A stretch of DNA of 64,000 nt from Earliella scabrosa. Its lineage: Eukaryota; Basidiomycota; Agaricomycetes; Polyporales; Polyporaceae. The DNA lies in NCBI GenBank assembly GCA_022605405.1, contig JABYQQ010000012.1, positions 620,001 to 684,000 on the forward strand. The letters run 5' to 3'. Below are positions 27,890-38,678 of this stretch, piece by piece. Each line of letters begins with the position of its first letter. Position 1 is the stretch's first letter. A program made the translations under genes and the position numbers. The notes under the pieces are model-generated. The model did no database searches. It was not told the origin of the DNA and saw only the letters and a program-made list of their open reading frames with translations.

Positions 27890-30103
27890 GAGAGATGAAT
27901 GGTGGTATGAAGGAGGCGACGCACCGGACAGATAAATATGACTGACGGTGGGATGGGGGCGCGAGGGAGCTTGGAAGCCCCTGGGAAGGACGTCAAGGCA
28001 TGGAAGCACAAACTGAAGGTGTGTACGCACTCTGAGGGATTGTGTCCGCAGTGCATCGCTCTCGGTGACGATGCGGAGGCCGGCAGACTTGATGCGTCTA
28101 ATGGTGAGACCGCCGGCAGGTTCGGGGAGACAATGAGGACCAGCGGCATCCTCGACCGGTGGAAATGCGTCAAGAATCTTCTGGCCGAGCATTGGGCAGA
28201 GATGACGGGAGGTGGGGACGCGTCAGGCAGGAAGTGGGAAGTGGGAGTAGTCGCTGAGAAGGCGAGAGAAGCAAAGGAGAGACGAGTCAAAAGGACGGGC
28301 GGAGATGAGGCATGGCAGAAGGCAATGGAGGCGGATGGCAGGAGACGGCGTGCAGCGACAGGCCACTCGCAGGCAGACCTGGGGCAGACGGAGAGCGCGA
28401 GACGAGTTGCCAGGGTGCACACAGGCGCGCCTCCCGATCACCTCTCGCGTTTCGAGAATACACACGTCACAACCTCCCGCCCGGCCTCTCCTCCCCATCC
28501 CCACGTCGGCTACCGCTTATGGTATCCGTCGGCGCCCCGACGTCCTCGCCGCCGCCACGACGCGTCTGCGTCGTGCGCGCGTGCTGTCCAGGCGGGATCG
28601 CTCTGCAAGTGAACATTGCATCGGTGCAAGTACTCCGCGAAGCTTCGTAAAGCTGTTGGTGATCGCCCAGGATCTACAGGGGGCTGACGCCATCCGCCGG
28701 CGATCCCCATCACACCGCCGGCACGCCGGAGTCCGTCCCTTGAGCTGTGCTGCCCTCAACGTTTGTGTGACATGTTTGCAACCCGCCAGCACGCGTCTCG
28801 GGCTCTCCGGAGGGCAACGTCTAGACCACTTCTCGTGTGAACATGTCTCCAAAGTCCTATCCAACGCGTTGCGGCTCGTGTGAGCCTTCTCTAGCTCGGG
28901 ATATAGATGTGAGCTGGTGAGTAACAGTACCGCGGGCCACGACCAGTTCAAGTTTGACTTACTCTGCTCAGTCTAGATTAGCAGGTGTCCGTAGCCCGAG
29001 TGCTATGATTGTGCGATAGCAACCACGCATGCGTTAAATGGAGACGAGACATTGAAGTCACGCATCAAGGGCGATCTTGTGCGATGAAGTAACAGTTTGA
29101 GCTATTCGCGTCCAAAATCATGAATGCATGGTGATATACAACGCACTATCATTCTCGCCCCGCTGGGGTACAGGAGACGTGATCCAACGATCTGGTTCAT
29201 CTGGGGTGTTCGAGGTGAGTGGCAGTAAGTACGCTTCAGTGGAACGACATGATCTCGCAAGTGACTGACCGTATCCTTGAGGTGTTCTGGTGGGCTTGGT
29301 GATCTACGAGAGGTCATCAACAAGGACGCGGAAAGAAGCAGCATGCCTCGGTACTTATAGTAGGACCGCCGTCCCGCCCCCGATTGCTCCGGATCCTGAT
29401 TGAGGTCAGAGTTCTCAAAGCTATCTCTCGTCCATGCGTGCTTGTGCTGACTATATTTAGAACCATAGCTACTGCTCGACCACGATGCGTATGTGACTTT
29501 CCACTCGTCCAAGCAGGAAGTGTAATACTGGGTGTCCTGGGACCAGCGCACACGACTCCCACTAACAGCTGACCTACAGTGTGTTCTGGCGCTAGACCAC
29601 TACTCCTCCACAATACTTACCTATATCGCTCCGTCCTGCGTCCACTCCGCCCTCTGACTCCTTCCTACGTTCCTGATGAACTCACACTGCATCCGCCCCC
29701 TCGATGCCGGCTCAGCCGATCTTTGCAACCCCTGCCCCTTCCATGCCAGGCCCATCTATCCCGCGCACGCCATCTCCCAACACTTCCATCCGCAATCTCC
29801 ACCCTGTGCCCCGCAATCGAACGAAGTGCTTCTCTCGGGCACGATGGTGCGCAAGGCCCGGCGACAGGTCACGATGGCTCTCCTCGCGTCTGACATCTCG
29901 TGGTTGCATACGGCATACGGCATACGAGGACAGATATAGCATGCGAGGGTCCTATCGTGCTTCTCGTTCTCCGTCGCGTCATTTTTTCTGACCGTTGGCC
30001 GTGGTCGCTATAAAGCAGGCGAGTCGGGTCATAACAGAACGCGAGCCTGATCCCGCGACGAGTGGACTGCGCGCATCTGGGTGGCCCTCTTACCCTCGGC
30101 ACG
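27890..30103. other. Intergenic between divergent genes
   Basis: 2.2 kb holding the promoters of the flanking divergent genes. A TATAAAG starts at 30009, 95 bases before the carboxypeptidase start. Frames at 29579-29991 are Pro/Ser-rich and cannot be linked to either gene. Nothing else supported. Confidence 0.5.
30009..30015 (+). promoter_or_regulatory. TATA box of the carboxypeptidase gene
   Basis: TATAAAG 95 bases before the predicted ATG, the only match in the near upstream region. Confidence 0.55.
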
Positions 30104-32951
30104 ATGTTCCAGTTTGTCCTTACTCTTGCCCTCGCGGCGCTCTCGACGCCGTACGTGGCTCTCGCACAGAGGAGTGGCGGCACCATCCCCAACACCTTCC
30201 CTCACTCATGGCCCGGCCAGCCCACAGGCAACTTCAGCACCGAGTGGCAAAGCTGTACGTCCTCCCCCCTCCCTCCCTCCCTCCCTTACCCCGAACTCAA
30301 GGACTCACTTCCGGACTCCCCCACCCGCAGACTTCGAGGTGACCCAAACGCTCCCAAACATCACCGCCTCCCTCCCGCGCTCCTTCGCAGGCAACATCCC
30401 CGTGAACCGCGCGGGCCACCCCAACAACACGCTCTTCTTCTGGGCGTTCGAGAAGGTCGGCCAGAACGGCTCCCTCACCGCGCCCGCGAGCGCGGACAAC
30501 ACCGACCCATGGATCATCTGGCTCCAAGGAGGGTGAGCGCGCGCGTCCTCAGTCCTCTGTCCTCTGGTGTTCGCCGACCGAAAGCTGAATGTTAACTGTC
30601 ACGTCAACTCGCGCGTCCGGCAGGCCCGGGTCTTCGGGCATGATCGCCCTGACCACGGAGGTGAGCACTGAGCGTGCGGCGGCTCCGCGCGGACGCGCCT
30701 GAGTACCGAGTACTGACTGCCCATCGGTTCCTGCTTTCCTCCTCCCTTTGCCTTCGCAACCGTCCGACGCGCAGAACGGCCCGATCTTCGTCCAGCCCAA
30801 CGGCTCGTGGGTGCAGAACAGCTTCAGCTGGAACCACCTCGCGGACACCATCTGGATCGACCAGCCAGTCGGTGCGTCTCTCTCCCCATCCAGTGTCAGT
30901 GTGGACATCGCATAGCGCGGCAGGTACTGACTTCGGAGCGCTTGCCCTCTCCTCTCCTCATTCTCTCCGTTGCTCCTGCTTCCATACAGGCACCGGCTTC
31001 TCGACGTCGGACTCAACAGGTTACGGTACGTCCCTCGCGCCAAGCGCATTCGCGACATCCGCAGCTCACACGCATACAATCGTCCTATCCAGTCCCGGAC
31101 GAGGATCAGACAGGCGAGGACTTCGTACGTCGTCCTCTACTTATATACTCGCCTTCCCTTCCGGGAGCGCACTATCCGCCCCGTCCCTCGCGCCCACCCA
31201 TGCTGAACGTTGAACGTTGAACATCTAGGTCGGCTTCCTCTCGAACCTGGTGCAAGTGTTCCCGAGCCTCGCGACGCGACCCCTGTTCCTGACGGGCGAG
31301 AGCTACGCCGGGACGTACATCGTGCGTGTCGCGCTTCGCACCACAGCACCTTGTATCGATGGAGCTCGAGATTGACGGTGAACTGTCCATTCTGCAGCCG
31401 TACATCACAAAGCACCTCTTCCAAACGCCAAATCCGCCCGTCAAGCTCAGCAAAATCGCCATCGGCGACGGCTCTCTCGGGTCGCAGGCCACCGTCGAGC
31501 ACCTCTCCGTCGTGAGTACCAACACGCCGCCCAACATATCCGCATCTCCGAGGTGAACAGCAGCGCTCACTCACACCGCGACAGGTGAACGTGATAGAGA
31601 CATACCCCGCCCTCATCGGCTACGACCAAGACGTCTTCAACTTCTTCCGCGAGCAGTGAGTCCGAGCACCCATAGTAACTCCATCCAAATCCCACCGTGC
31701 GTCTGACACGACCGCGTCCAGGACCCATCTATGCGGCTTCGACCTGAACCTGACCTACCCCCAAAACGGGCACTTCCCCACCCTCAACCTCGTCCGGCCC
31801 ACCGCCAACTCCGCGCTGAGCGAGACCCTCCTCAACCCGACCGAGACGCGCTCGCGCACGATGCGCGAGAGGGTCTCCGAGAAGTTCACCGCAGTCCACG
31901 GCCCAACCGCGCTCGACCTCACCAAGCGGGCTGAGCTGCACGGGCGGCGGGAGGAGGAGCGCCAGCGGTGGAAGCGCGACCTGTCCGGCCGCGCAAACGG
32001 CACGATCGACCCCTTCTACGGCTGCTTCCTCCTGGACGAGCTGATCGACTACGCGGTCAACTTCACGTTCCCCTGGTGTGAGCACCCTTCCCCTCCCGTC
32101 TTCTTCATCTCCAGCGAGCGAGCTGACGCACCCCGTGTGTAGCGAACGGCGACTTTGACGTGTACGACATCCCCGACGGCACGAGCCCCGAGCCGTTCAA
32201 GAACGCCTCCGCCTTCTTCAACGACAACCGCACGCGCGCTGCGCTGCACGCCCCGACCTCCAAGGACTGGCTCCGGAACTTCAACTACCCGTTCGGCTCC
32301 GTGCGCGACCGCTCCAAGGGGAACCAGTATGGCGACCCGAGCCTCGAGCCAATCGCGTTCCTCTCCGAGCTCGCCACCAACGCGTCCGCAGCGAACGTCT
32401 CTATCGTCTTCTACTCGGGCAACGACGACGCGCTCGTCCAGCACCGCGGGACCGAGGTCGTCATCCAGAACATGACCTTTGGCGGGACGCAGGGCTTCAC
32501 GCGCCGGCCTGCGACGCCCTGGTTCGACGACGACGGGCAGTTCGCGGGGATCGTGCACCAGGAGCGCGGGCTGACGTACGTCCTCTTCGACGGCGCGGGC
32601 CACCTCGTCCCGCTGTGGAAGCCCGCGCAGGCGCTCGTGTTCCTGCGCGAGTTCGTGCTCGGCTCGAACCTGAACGGGACGGTCTCGGGCACGGTCGTCG
32701 TCGGAGGGGAGAACGCGACGCTCGCGAACGAGTTTTTGCCCGGCGGGAACGAGGTCTTCTTTGGCTCGTCGGCTACGCAGGGCACGTCGACGATCCCGGC
32801 GGCGACGCAAGCTGCGTGGGACTCGTTCATTGCAACCGCTACTGCGACTCAGCCTCCGCTGGGGACGAATGGCGCGTTGCGCGCGTTCTGGCCAAGTAGG
32901 AGGTGGATGGGGAGCTTGGTTGCGTCTCTTGCGGCATGGATGATGCTCTGA
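30104..32951 (+). CDS. Serine carboxypeptidase, peptidase family S10, secreted
   Basis: Removes C-terminal residues from peptides in acidic compartments or outside the cell. Multi-exon gene with signal peptide MFQFVLTLALAALSTPYVALA. Visible family blocks: PRSFAGNIPVNR, LFFWAFE, the oxyanion block WIIWLQGGPGSSG split by an intron, NSFSWNHLADTIWIDQPVG, TGFSTSDSTGY, and the nucleophile motif GESYAGTY split just before the last exon border there. The catalytic Asp is in SGNDDALVQHRG and the catalytic His in GAGHLVPLWKP, both in the long last exon. The mature protein has many N-x-S/T sites. The C-terminus extends past the catalytic domain with a Thr/Ser-rich stretch and a short hydrophobic end (GSLVASLAAWMML), consistent with a GPI anchor. 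All catalytic residues are intact. Exact borders of two small exons near 30950-31240 are uncertain. Confidence 0.92.
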
Positions 32952-33070
32952 GCACGCTATCGTCCGTGAATAGGTCAGACTGTATAGAAGCGATCGCACA
33001 ACAAAAGCTACGCACGATATGACCCAGCGAGTGCAACCCGTATATACCATCCCAGTTGATCAATGACCAT

Positions 33071-33719
33071 CTATGCGTCTGCATCAAACGAGAGCAATTT
33101 CTTCTCCGGCTTCTTCGTCTTCTTCTTGCTCGTCTTCGCCGCGGCGGCATCGTCACGACCGTCGCCGACCGGCTTGCGTTTTGTGCCTTTGCCTTTTGCC
33201 GTTGCGCCAGACGAGAACGAGAGGCCTTGCGGCTTTGAGGTCTTCGCCTCCATATGTGAGTCCGACGCCTGCTTTCCAGCAGCACCGGCCCCAGTCTTCG
33301 CCTCTTCTGAGGCCGGTTCAGGTAGTGGAGGGAGGCCCTTCTCTAAACACATACCCGTCACGACCCCGTACACACGTTGACAATGGACATCAGAAGAGCG
33401 CACCTCTCCGCCTCTCGTTCTCCACTTCGCGTTCCGTAAGATGCTTGCCCTCCTTCAGCACCACGATCTGCGGTTTCTCGTCCATGTCATCCTCGCCCGC
33501 GCTCCCCGGGTCGTCGTCGGGACGCTCTGGGATCGCAGGCCTGCGGGGGATCGGGGGCCTGCCGGAGCCGTCGTACTCGAACTCGTCGTCGTCATCGTCG
33601 TACTCGTCTCCTCCGCGACCCCCTCCCATCCCTCGCTGCATCCTCAGCAGGAACGCGGGAGTCTTCTGCTGGTATGTCAGGCGGGAGGACAGCTGCGCGC
33701 GCGTTGGTTCTTTCGACAT
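33071..33719 (-). CDS. DUF4604 protein (KIAA1143-like)
   Basis: Two exons (33404-33719 and 33071-33342, complement) joining in frame to 195 residues. The N-terminus MSKEPTRAQLSSRLTYQQKTPAFLLRMQ, the acidic middle ending KPQIVVLKEGKHLTEREV, and the end KKLLSFD match the order of elements in the eukaryotic KIAA1143/DUF4604 family (x-PAFL-x, Q-V-V-V-L-K-x-G, LLSFD). The region between has Arg-Pro and poly-Asp stretches and, in exon 2, basic Lys-rich sequence suggestive of nuclear location. Function of the family is not known to me. It is convergent with the carboxypeptidase, the two stops about 120 bases apart. Confidence 0.85.
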
Positions 33720-33963
33720 GGTGGTTGCGCTTGCGGGTACAATGGGACAGTGCTGGAGCTGACAAGATGAGGACCCAGTATACCTATGAGATACACAGTA
33801 CGTTGCACTTTGGGTTTGGGAGATCGTGGTATGGAGGTGTGAAGCTCGAAGTGGAGTGGCGCCCGTGGTCAGAGAGTGCCAAACTTGTGCTCATACCTTC
33901 ACCTCGCCTGCCAACCCGCTCGCTACACTTGCCCAGGGACATTTCATAAGCCACATTCACGCC

Positions 33964-34573
33964 ATGCTACGAGCTACAGGAGTACGCCTTGCTGAGTCTG
34001 TGTCCAAACATCCTCTGAATCTTCGTGAAGCCAGCGCGACTCTCCTGCCACCCTTACCGTATGTATCTGTGAATTTGACTAGCATTCCAGATGTCTGAAA
34101 CCATTGGAACAGACTCTATCGTCGGATACTCAGAGCACACAGGAATCTGCCATATGATATGAGGTCACTGGGTGATGACTACGTGAAAGCAGGTTAGTGC
34201 GTATACACATACGGTCGGGCACAACCGCACTAACACAATGCTAGAATTCCGACGACACAGAGAAACCTCAAACAAGGTGCACATTATCGGCTTTTTGTCG
34301 CAGTGGAAGGTGTATTTGGACCAGTTACCTGCCGGTCCTGATGGAGGAAAGGCATTCAGAGGCAAACCTCTTGACCCCACCACGTTAGAGAAGGTGCGTG
34401 CTCTTCGAATCCCTAGCCATCCCCGTTCATTCAGGTTATCTTTGCCTCCGAAGATGTCCGCAGAGCAACTGGGTCAACTGTATGAGGTCATGCATGTCAC
34501 GAAAGATGTATGGAGGCCGGTGTCGCCCGAGCAGGACGGACAAATCGGGTCGGAGGGGGAGAACAAGTCATGA
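33964..34573 (+). CDS. SDHAF3/ACN9, complex II assembly factor
   Basis: Mitochondrial LYR-type factor that helps mature the iron-sulfur subunit of succinate dehydrogenase. Four exons (33964-34058, 34113-34192, 34245-34393, 34454-34573) join to 147 residues. The core is unmistakable: [20 protein letters not shown], then DDYVKAEFRRHR and [16 protein letters not shown]. The N-terminal 32 residues ([20 protein letters not shown]) are basic and hydroxylated, suiting a mitochondrial presequence. The C-terminus is polar and variable ([13 protein letters not shown], then an acidic end). The last acceptor is CCGAAG, chosen because it alone keeps the frame. The leader region overlaps no other gene. Confidence 0.92.
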
Positions 34574-35151
34574 CGGCAGGTCGCTTTGACTGTCTTCGCA
34601 ATAGGCCGGACAACAGCATGTCGGTAAGAGTCCTTCACTGAGGTACAACTCTCTTTCCGTATCCTCATTGACACCAAGTACCTCAGATAATCCCGTCGTA
34701 TATCGTTCTGTGCCGCCACCTATATCCAGACTTGCCATCTATCACGGTCATATTCGATTTTTTGCGGGATATGTTTGAATTGCCAGGACATACACGATGA
34801 AGCAAGGCTCCGAGATGCTCCAGGTGTACATATACCTCTGGCCACGGCGCCCGACGGCCAACGTCGGGTATACGGCATTCCTTGCACTTCATTGTTCCTC
34901 AGTCATCCCTGCGCCACCCCGGAACCTTCAGCGCACCTCTTGCCAGCAAACGGGATCTCTCCCGATCCTTTCCGCTCCAACTTCTCTCATCCGCCATCAC
35001 GTGGGTTCCCTGAGATGGCGCCGGCCGCCGCGCACTCAGCTGAGCCTCGAGTGTGCGCCATGCCGGGGTATATAAGGCTAGTCAACTGGCCTTCCAGTTC
35101 TCTCACAGTCCTTCAGCCCCTCTTGCCAACTCCTCTATCAGAGTCTTACAG
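34574..35151. other. Intergenic and cyanase promoter
   Basis: No gene supported. Contains the cyanase TATA box at 35069-35077 and a C/T-rich initiator region before the start codon. Confidence 0.6.
35069..35077 (+). promoter_or_regulatory. TATA box of the cyanase gene
   Basis: TATATAAGG 83 bases before the ATG, followed by a pyrimidine tract typical of fungal start regions. Confidence 0.75.
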
Positions 35152-35929
35152 ATGGCCTCCGCACTTGTACGTGCACCTTCCATCCGCTCGTCAACTACGC
35201 TTCTAAGCCATCCACTCATTTATAGAAATTGAACGCGTCCAACGAGCCGTACGCCGATCTCCCGCAGGTCTGCACTCAACTGCTCGAGGCCAAGGCGAAA
35301 ACGGGTGCGTTTCAGTGATGTTTTGTCATCGTCTCCCTCACCTTGACCATTCTCTGGCATAGGGATGACATTCGCGGATATCGGAAAGGCCGTTGGACAC
35401 GATGAGACCTGGGTCGCTGCCCTCTTCTACGGACAAGCCAGTATTAGTAAGCTTTGTTTTGAGTGGTTGCCAGCTGACCTTGGATATAGGCCAAGGCGAC
35501 GAACGAGGAGCTTGCCAAGCTGAGCGAAGTGCTCGGTGTTCCGCAATCCAACCTGACCGCTGAGATCGGGGAGCACTGGTTCCCGCGCCGCGGCCTCGGC
35601 CCGGTGCCACCCCAGGACCCTCTTCTCTATCGTCTCTTTGAGGTACGTGTCCCACTCGCATGTTCTCTCTTGCATGGCTGATGATTGTAACTGCAGGGCG
35701 TGCTGGTCTATGGGACGCCAATCAAGGCACTCATTCACGAGAAGTTCGGCGACGGCATAATGTCCATGATCGACTGCAAGGTCAGCGTTGACAAGAAGCC
35801 CGACCCCAAGGGCGACCGTGTTGTTCTCACGTTCGAGTACGTCTCCCATATGTCACTGTGCCTTAGACGATTTGACCGTGTACACCATGCCTCCACAGTG
35901 GGAAGTTCCTGCCCTACCTCCGGTGGTAG
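35152..35929 (+). CDS. Cyanate hydratase (cyanase)
   Basis: Converts cyanate and bicarbonate to ammonia and carbon dioxide, detoxifying cyanate and releasing nitrogen. Six exons, about 164 residues. The N-terminal helical domain carries [21 protein letters not shown] and [10 protein letters not shown]. The catalytic domain carries [35 protein letters not shown]. The three catalytic residues of the family map to the Arg and Glu of YRLFEG and the Ser of GIMSMI. The end [10 protein letters not shown] is standard. One junction is unresolved: exon 3 ends GGACAAGCC followed by A-GTATTA or A-GTAAGC, while exon 4 (starting GCCAAGGCG at 35490) needs phase 0. A plain GT-AG splice is therefore off by one base. 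A microexon, unusual splice or sequence error may explain it. Length and all other borders are normal. Confidence 0.92.
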
Positions 35930-36091
35930 ACATCCAACCGGCCCAATGAAGGCCCATGTTGTAACATACTGTAAATCAGCACACCCTTCGTCTCGTATAT
36001 CTCCAATCACAACTTCGCCTCCCTCTCAGCGTTATAGTACATCCGTCTTGCGATCAACTTCCGACAGTCACTACCCTCATCTCACCCGCAT

Positions 36092-37852
36092 CTAAGCCAC
36101 CTCAATCGCGAATCCCATCGCCCGCTTCCCGATAGCATGCTCGATGTCATCCACCCTCCCCACCCCAACATGGTTGATCTCGCCCCTGTTCGTCGGGAAG
36201 TCGGGCGGCGCGATGCCCCTGAGGAAGCTCTCCTTCTGCTTTTGCACGTACGCCGCGTTGATGGGCGTGTACGGCATGGCGGGGATGTACATAACCGTCG
36301 AGTCCTCCTTGCCAGTGTGCTGCTTTTCGACAGCATGGATCACGTCCTGTGCTCACCGGATGATCAGTCAGGCCTGGGTCCTGCAAAGGTTCTGAGATAC
36401 GCACGCAGTGCCAGAAGACCATGTCGCCGGGGTACACCTTCGGTACCGACACCATCGTCTCGTCGAGCTTCAGGTGTGGGTGTGTCTTGGTGTTGGGACG
36501 AGGGCCGATGAAAGCGCCCTGCCAGGAGTAGATCCCAGGGAAGTCAGGGTTGGAAATGTCTAGCATTGCAAGTCGCAGGGTATGTAAATTAGATCTCCAG
36601 CCATGAAGAGAAGGGGCCGTACGTACCGAACTGCCAGTCATTGGGATCATACGACTCGGGGCTAGCACCCTCCTTGGGCGAGACGAACGGGCGGAGGATC
36701 ATGTACGCGTTCGACATGATCACGTTCGGGAAGACCTGCAGCGTGCCCTCCGTCGGTGCTGTCTCGCTCAGCGCGAGCCAGCCCTGGTACGTCCGGAACA
36801 CGGTCGCCTTCGAGCCCTCGTCAATTCAGCGCTCGCTGCACAGCGCGCGGGACCACGACGCTCGTAACTGTGGGATGTCGCGGCTCACCTGGTTCGGCCG
36901 CTTGTAGAGCGACGTGCGCGCGTTGATGCGGTTCTGAAGATCGTACGGGTCGTGCTCGCGCCAATTTCCGCTCAGGATATCCGCGAAGCACTGTCGGAAG
37001 CACTCGTCCTCCCACCGCTCGATGCTCCCGCCTGGACAGTCGCGAATTGCAATGAGACTCAGCACATTCAACGTGAGCGGAACGCAGAGCAAGAAATACG
37101 CACCATCGACATGGGGTGGGTGGGCGTCCCACTGTACACCAGGATGACGGATGCGGAAGCGGTCCGCGTACATCAGGGGAGTTTCGAGGTCGACGTCGTC
37201 GACCTTCTCGCCGTTCTTCGTGTGGTACATGCGGTTCAGCCAGCTCGTCGTTGCGAGCACATTCTGATGCGAGCGCGCACGGATCTGTGATTTGGTCCAG
37301 CTATGGATCTTATGTCAGCAGGAACTCGAAGGACAGAGCAGCGCGAGCATGAGCACGAACTATAGCTGGAAGAACTGCTTGTCGTTCTCCGGCATTCCTG
37401 TCAAATATAGCACTCCAGAGTAAGCAATATGTTCGATAGCTTGATGACCTGCATGACTTACCGTCCACCTCGGGGTTCTTCGCGACATACTCGCGCAACC
37501 ACGCCTGCCAAGTCCGAGCTTCCGCATCGTCGACGACATCGCGGATGACCACACACCCCTTCCTGCGAATCTCCTCTGTGCGCTCCGGAGCCAAACTCTG
37601 GAGCTCAGCGAAGTTGACCTCGGGCACGGCCTGCATAGCACCACCTATGTTAGAACATCTCGTCCTGCGGGTATGCGATGACAGTACCTGAGATCCCCCG
37701 GCAGCAATCTCCTTCGTGACCTTCTCAAGCTCGACGAGGATCTCGCCCCACGCCTTCGTAACGCGCGCCTCGAAGTCGGGGTAGGACGCCGCGATCTGCT
37801 TCTTGAGGTCCACGAGGCGAGGTGGGCACGGTCCAAAGTCTGGCTGCGACAT
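36092..37852 (-). CDS. DUF1479 protein (Fe(II)/2-oxoglutarate oxygenase-like fold)
   Basis: About 450 residues over many exons; starts [20 protein letters not shown]. Family blocks in order: [42 protein letters not shown], then a metal-site region [27 protein letters not shown] (H-x-D type), [40 protein letters not shown], a conserved [33 protein letters not shown] and [16 protein letters not shown], and ends [12 protein letters not shown]. The family (E. coli YbiU relatives) has a cupin-like fold with a 2-His-1-carboxylate site; its substrate is unknown to me. TATATAAAG at 37943-37951 (complement) lies about 90 bases upstream. It is convergent with the cyanase. Confidence 0.88.
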
Positions 37853-38678
37853 CCTCAACTATTCTTCTAGCGCAATTGAGTCCTGTGTTAAGGCGGGAAC
37901 AGAACGAGACGCGGTGGGGCATCTGCGGAGGTCCGTCGACCCCTTTATATACACTTTCCCCAACAGCGACAGGTTACGTCCCCTTGATACGAGCTGACCC
38001 CATGCCGAACGCCATCCCACGAGCGATATGCTAAGGATAGTCACCGGACTGCCCCTATGGTGGGAGCCTTGATCACGAGGGGTCGACTGCGACGCCATGC
38101 CTCTCGCGATTGCCAAGTTGTGCTGTTCATGAAGACGCGTTGACGTTTGCTGTGGATGTTATCTGGCAAGCACCACAGACACGGTTAGAGTGCTACCGTG
38201 AATGTGGAAGAAGTTCTGGATAACGGAGCGCTCCCTGTCTCCCAAGCTCGAAAGGAGAACGATAGTTCAGTGCTGAACCGTCACTGGAGGAAGAAAGTGT
38301 TTTAGGCATCGGCGATACCTCGGATAAACACTCTTTCAGGTGCACTGCAGAGCTGGATGAGCGCTGCCGAAGGCCAGACTATACTTATATTTGATACGCT
38401 TACTAGCTCTTCAGAAGCACCTGTGTGCGATCGAGGGCTTGAGGGTGCCTTCTGCTTGAGCACGACTGGTGCACGAGGCCGATAGCGGACATAAGCATGC
38501 AACTTTGCGTGCACCATTCCCTCACGAATGTGGATGACATTGATAGAAAGCATCGCGGTGGATTAGTACTGTAGAGGTGAGTAGATAGACGAACATCACA
38601 CAGATTATAATCGTAGAACAGCGAACGCGGTAAACAAAGCAGATGGAGGATAGATGGTGTTGAAACCTGGATATCTTG
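37853..38678. other. Intergenic and promoter of the DUF1479 gene
   Basis: Contains the DUF1479 TATA element at 37943-37951 and, towards 38678, the 3' region of the beta-tubulin gene. No gene or RNA recognised. Confidence 0.6.
37943..37951 (-). promoter_or_regulatory. TATA box of the DUF1479 gene
   Basis: Reads TATATAAAG on the minus strand, 91 bases upstream of the ATG. Confidence 0.75.

Noticed and set aside
29579..29991. Pro/Ser-rich frames possibly from a gag gene
   Set aside because: No flanking repeats, no zinc knuckle and no continuation.
32049..33050. 333-codon minus-strand frame opposite carboxypeptidase exons
   Set aside because: Shadow of the S10 coding sequence.
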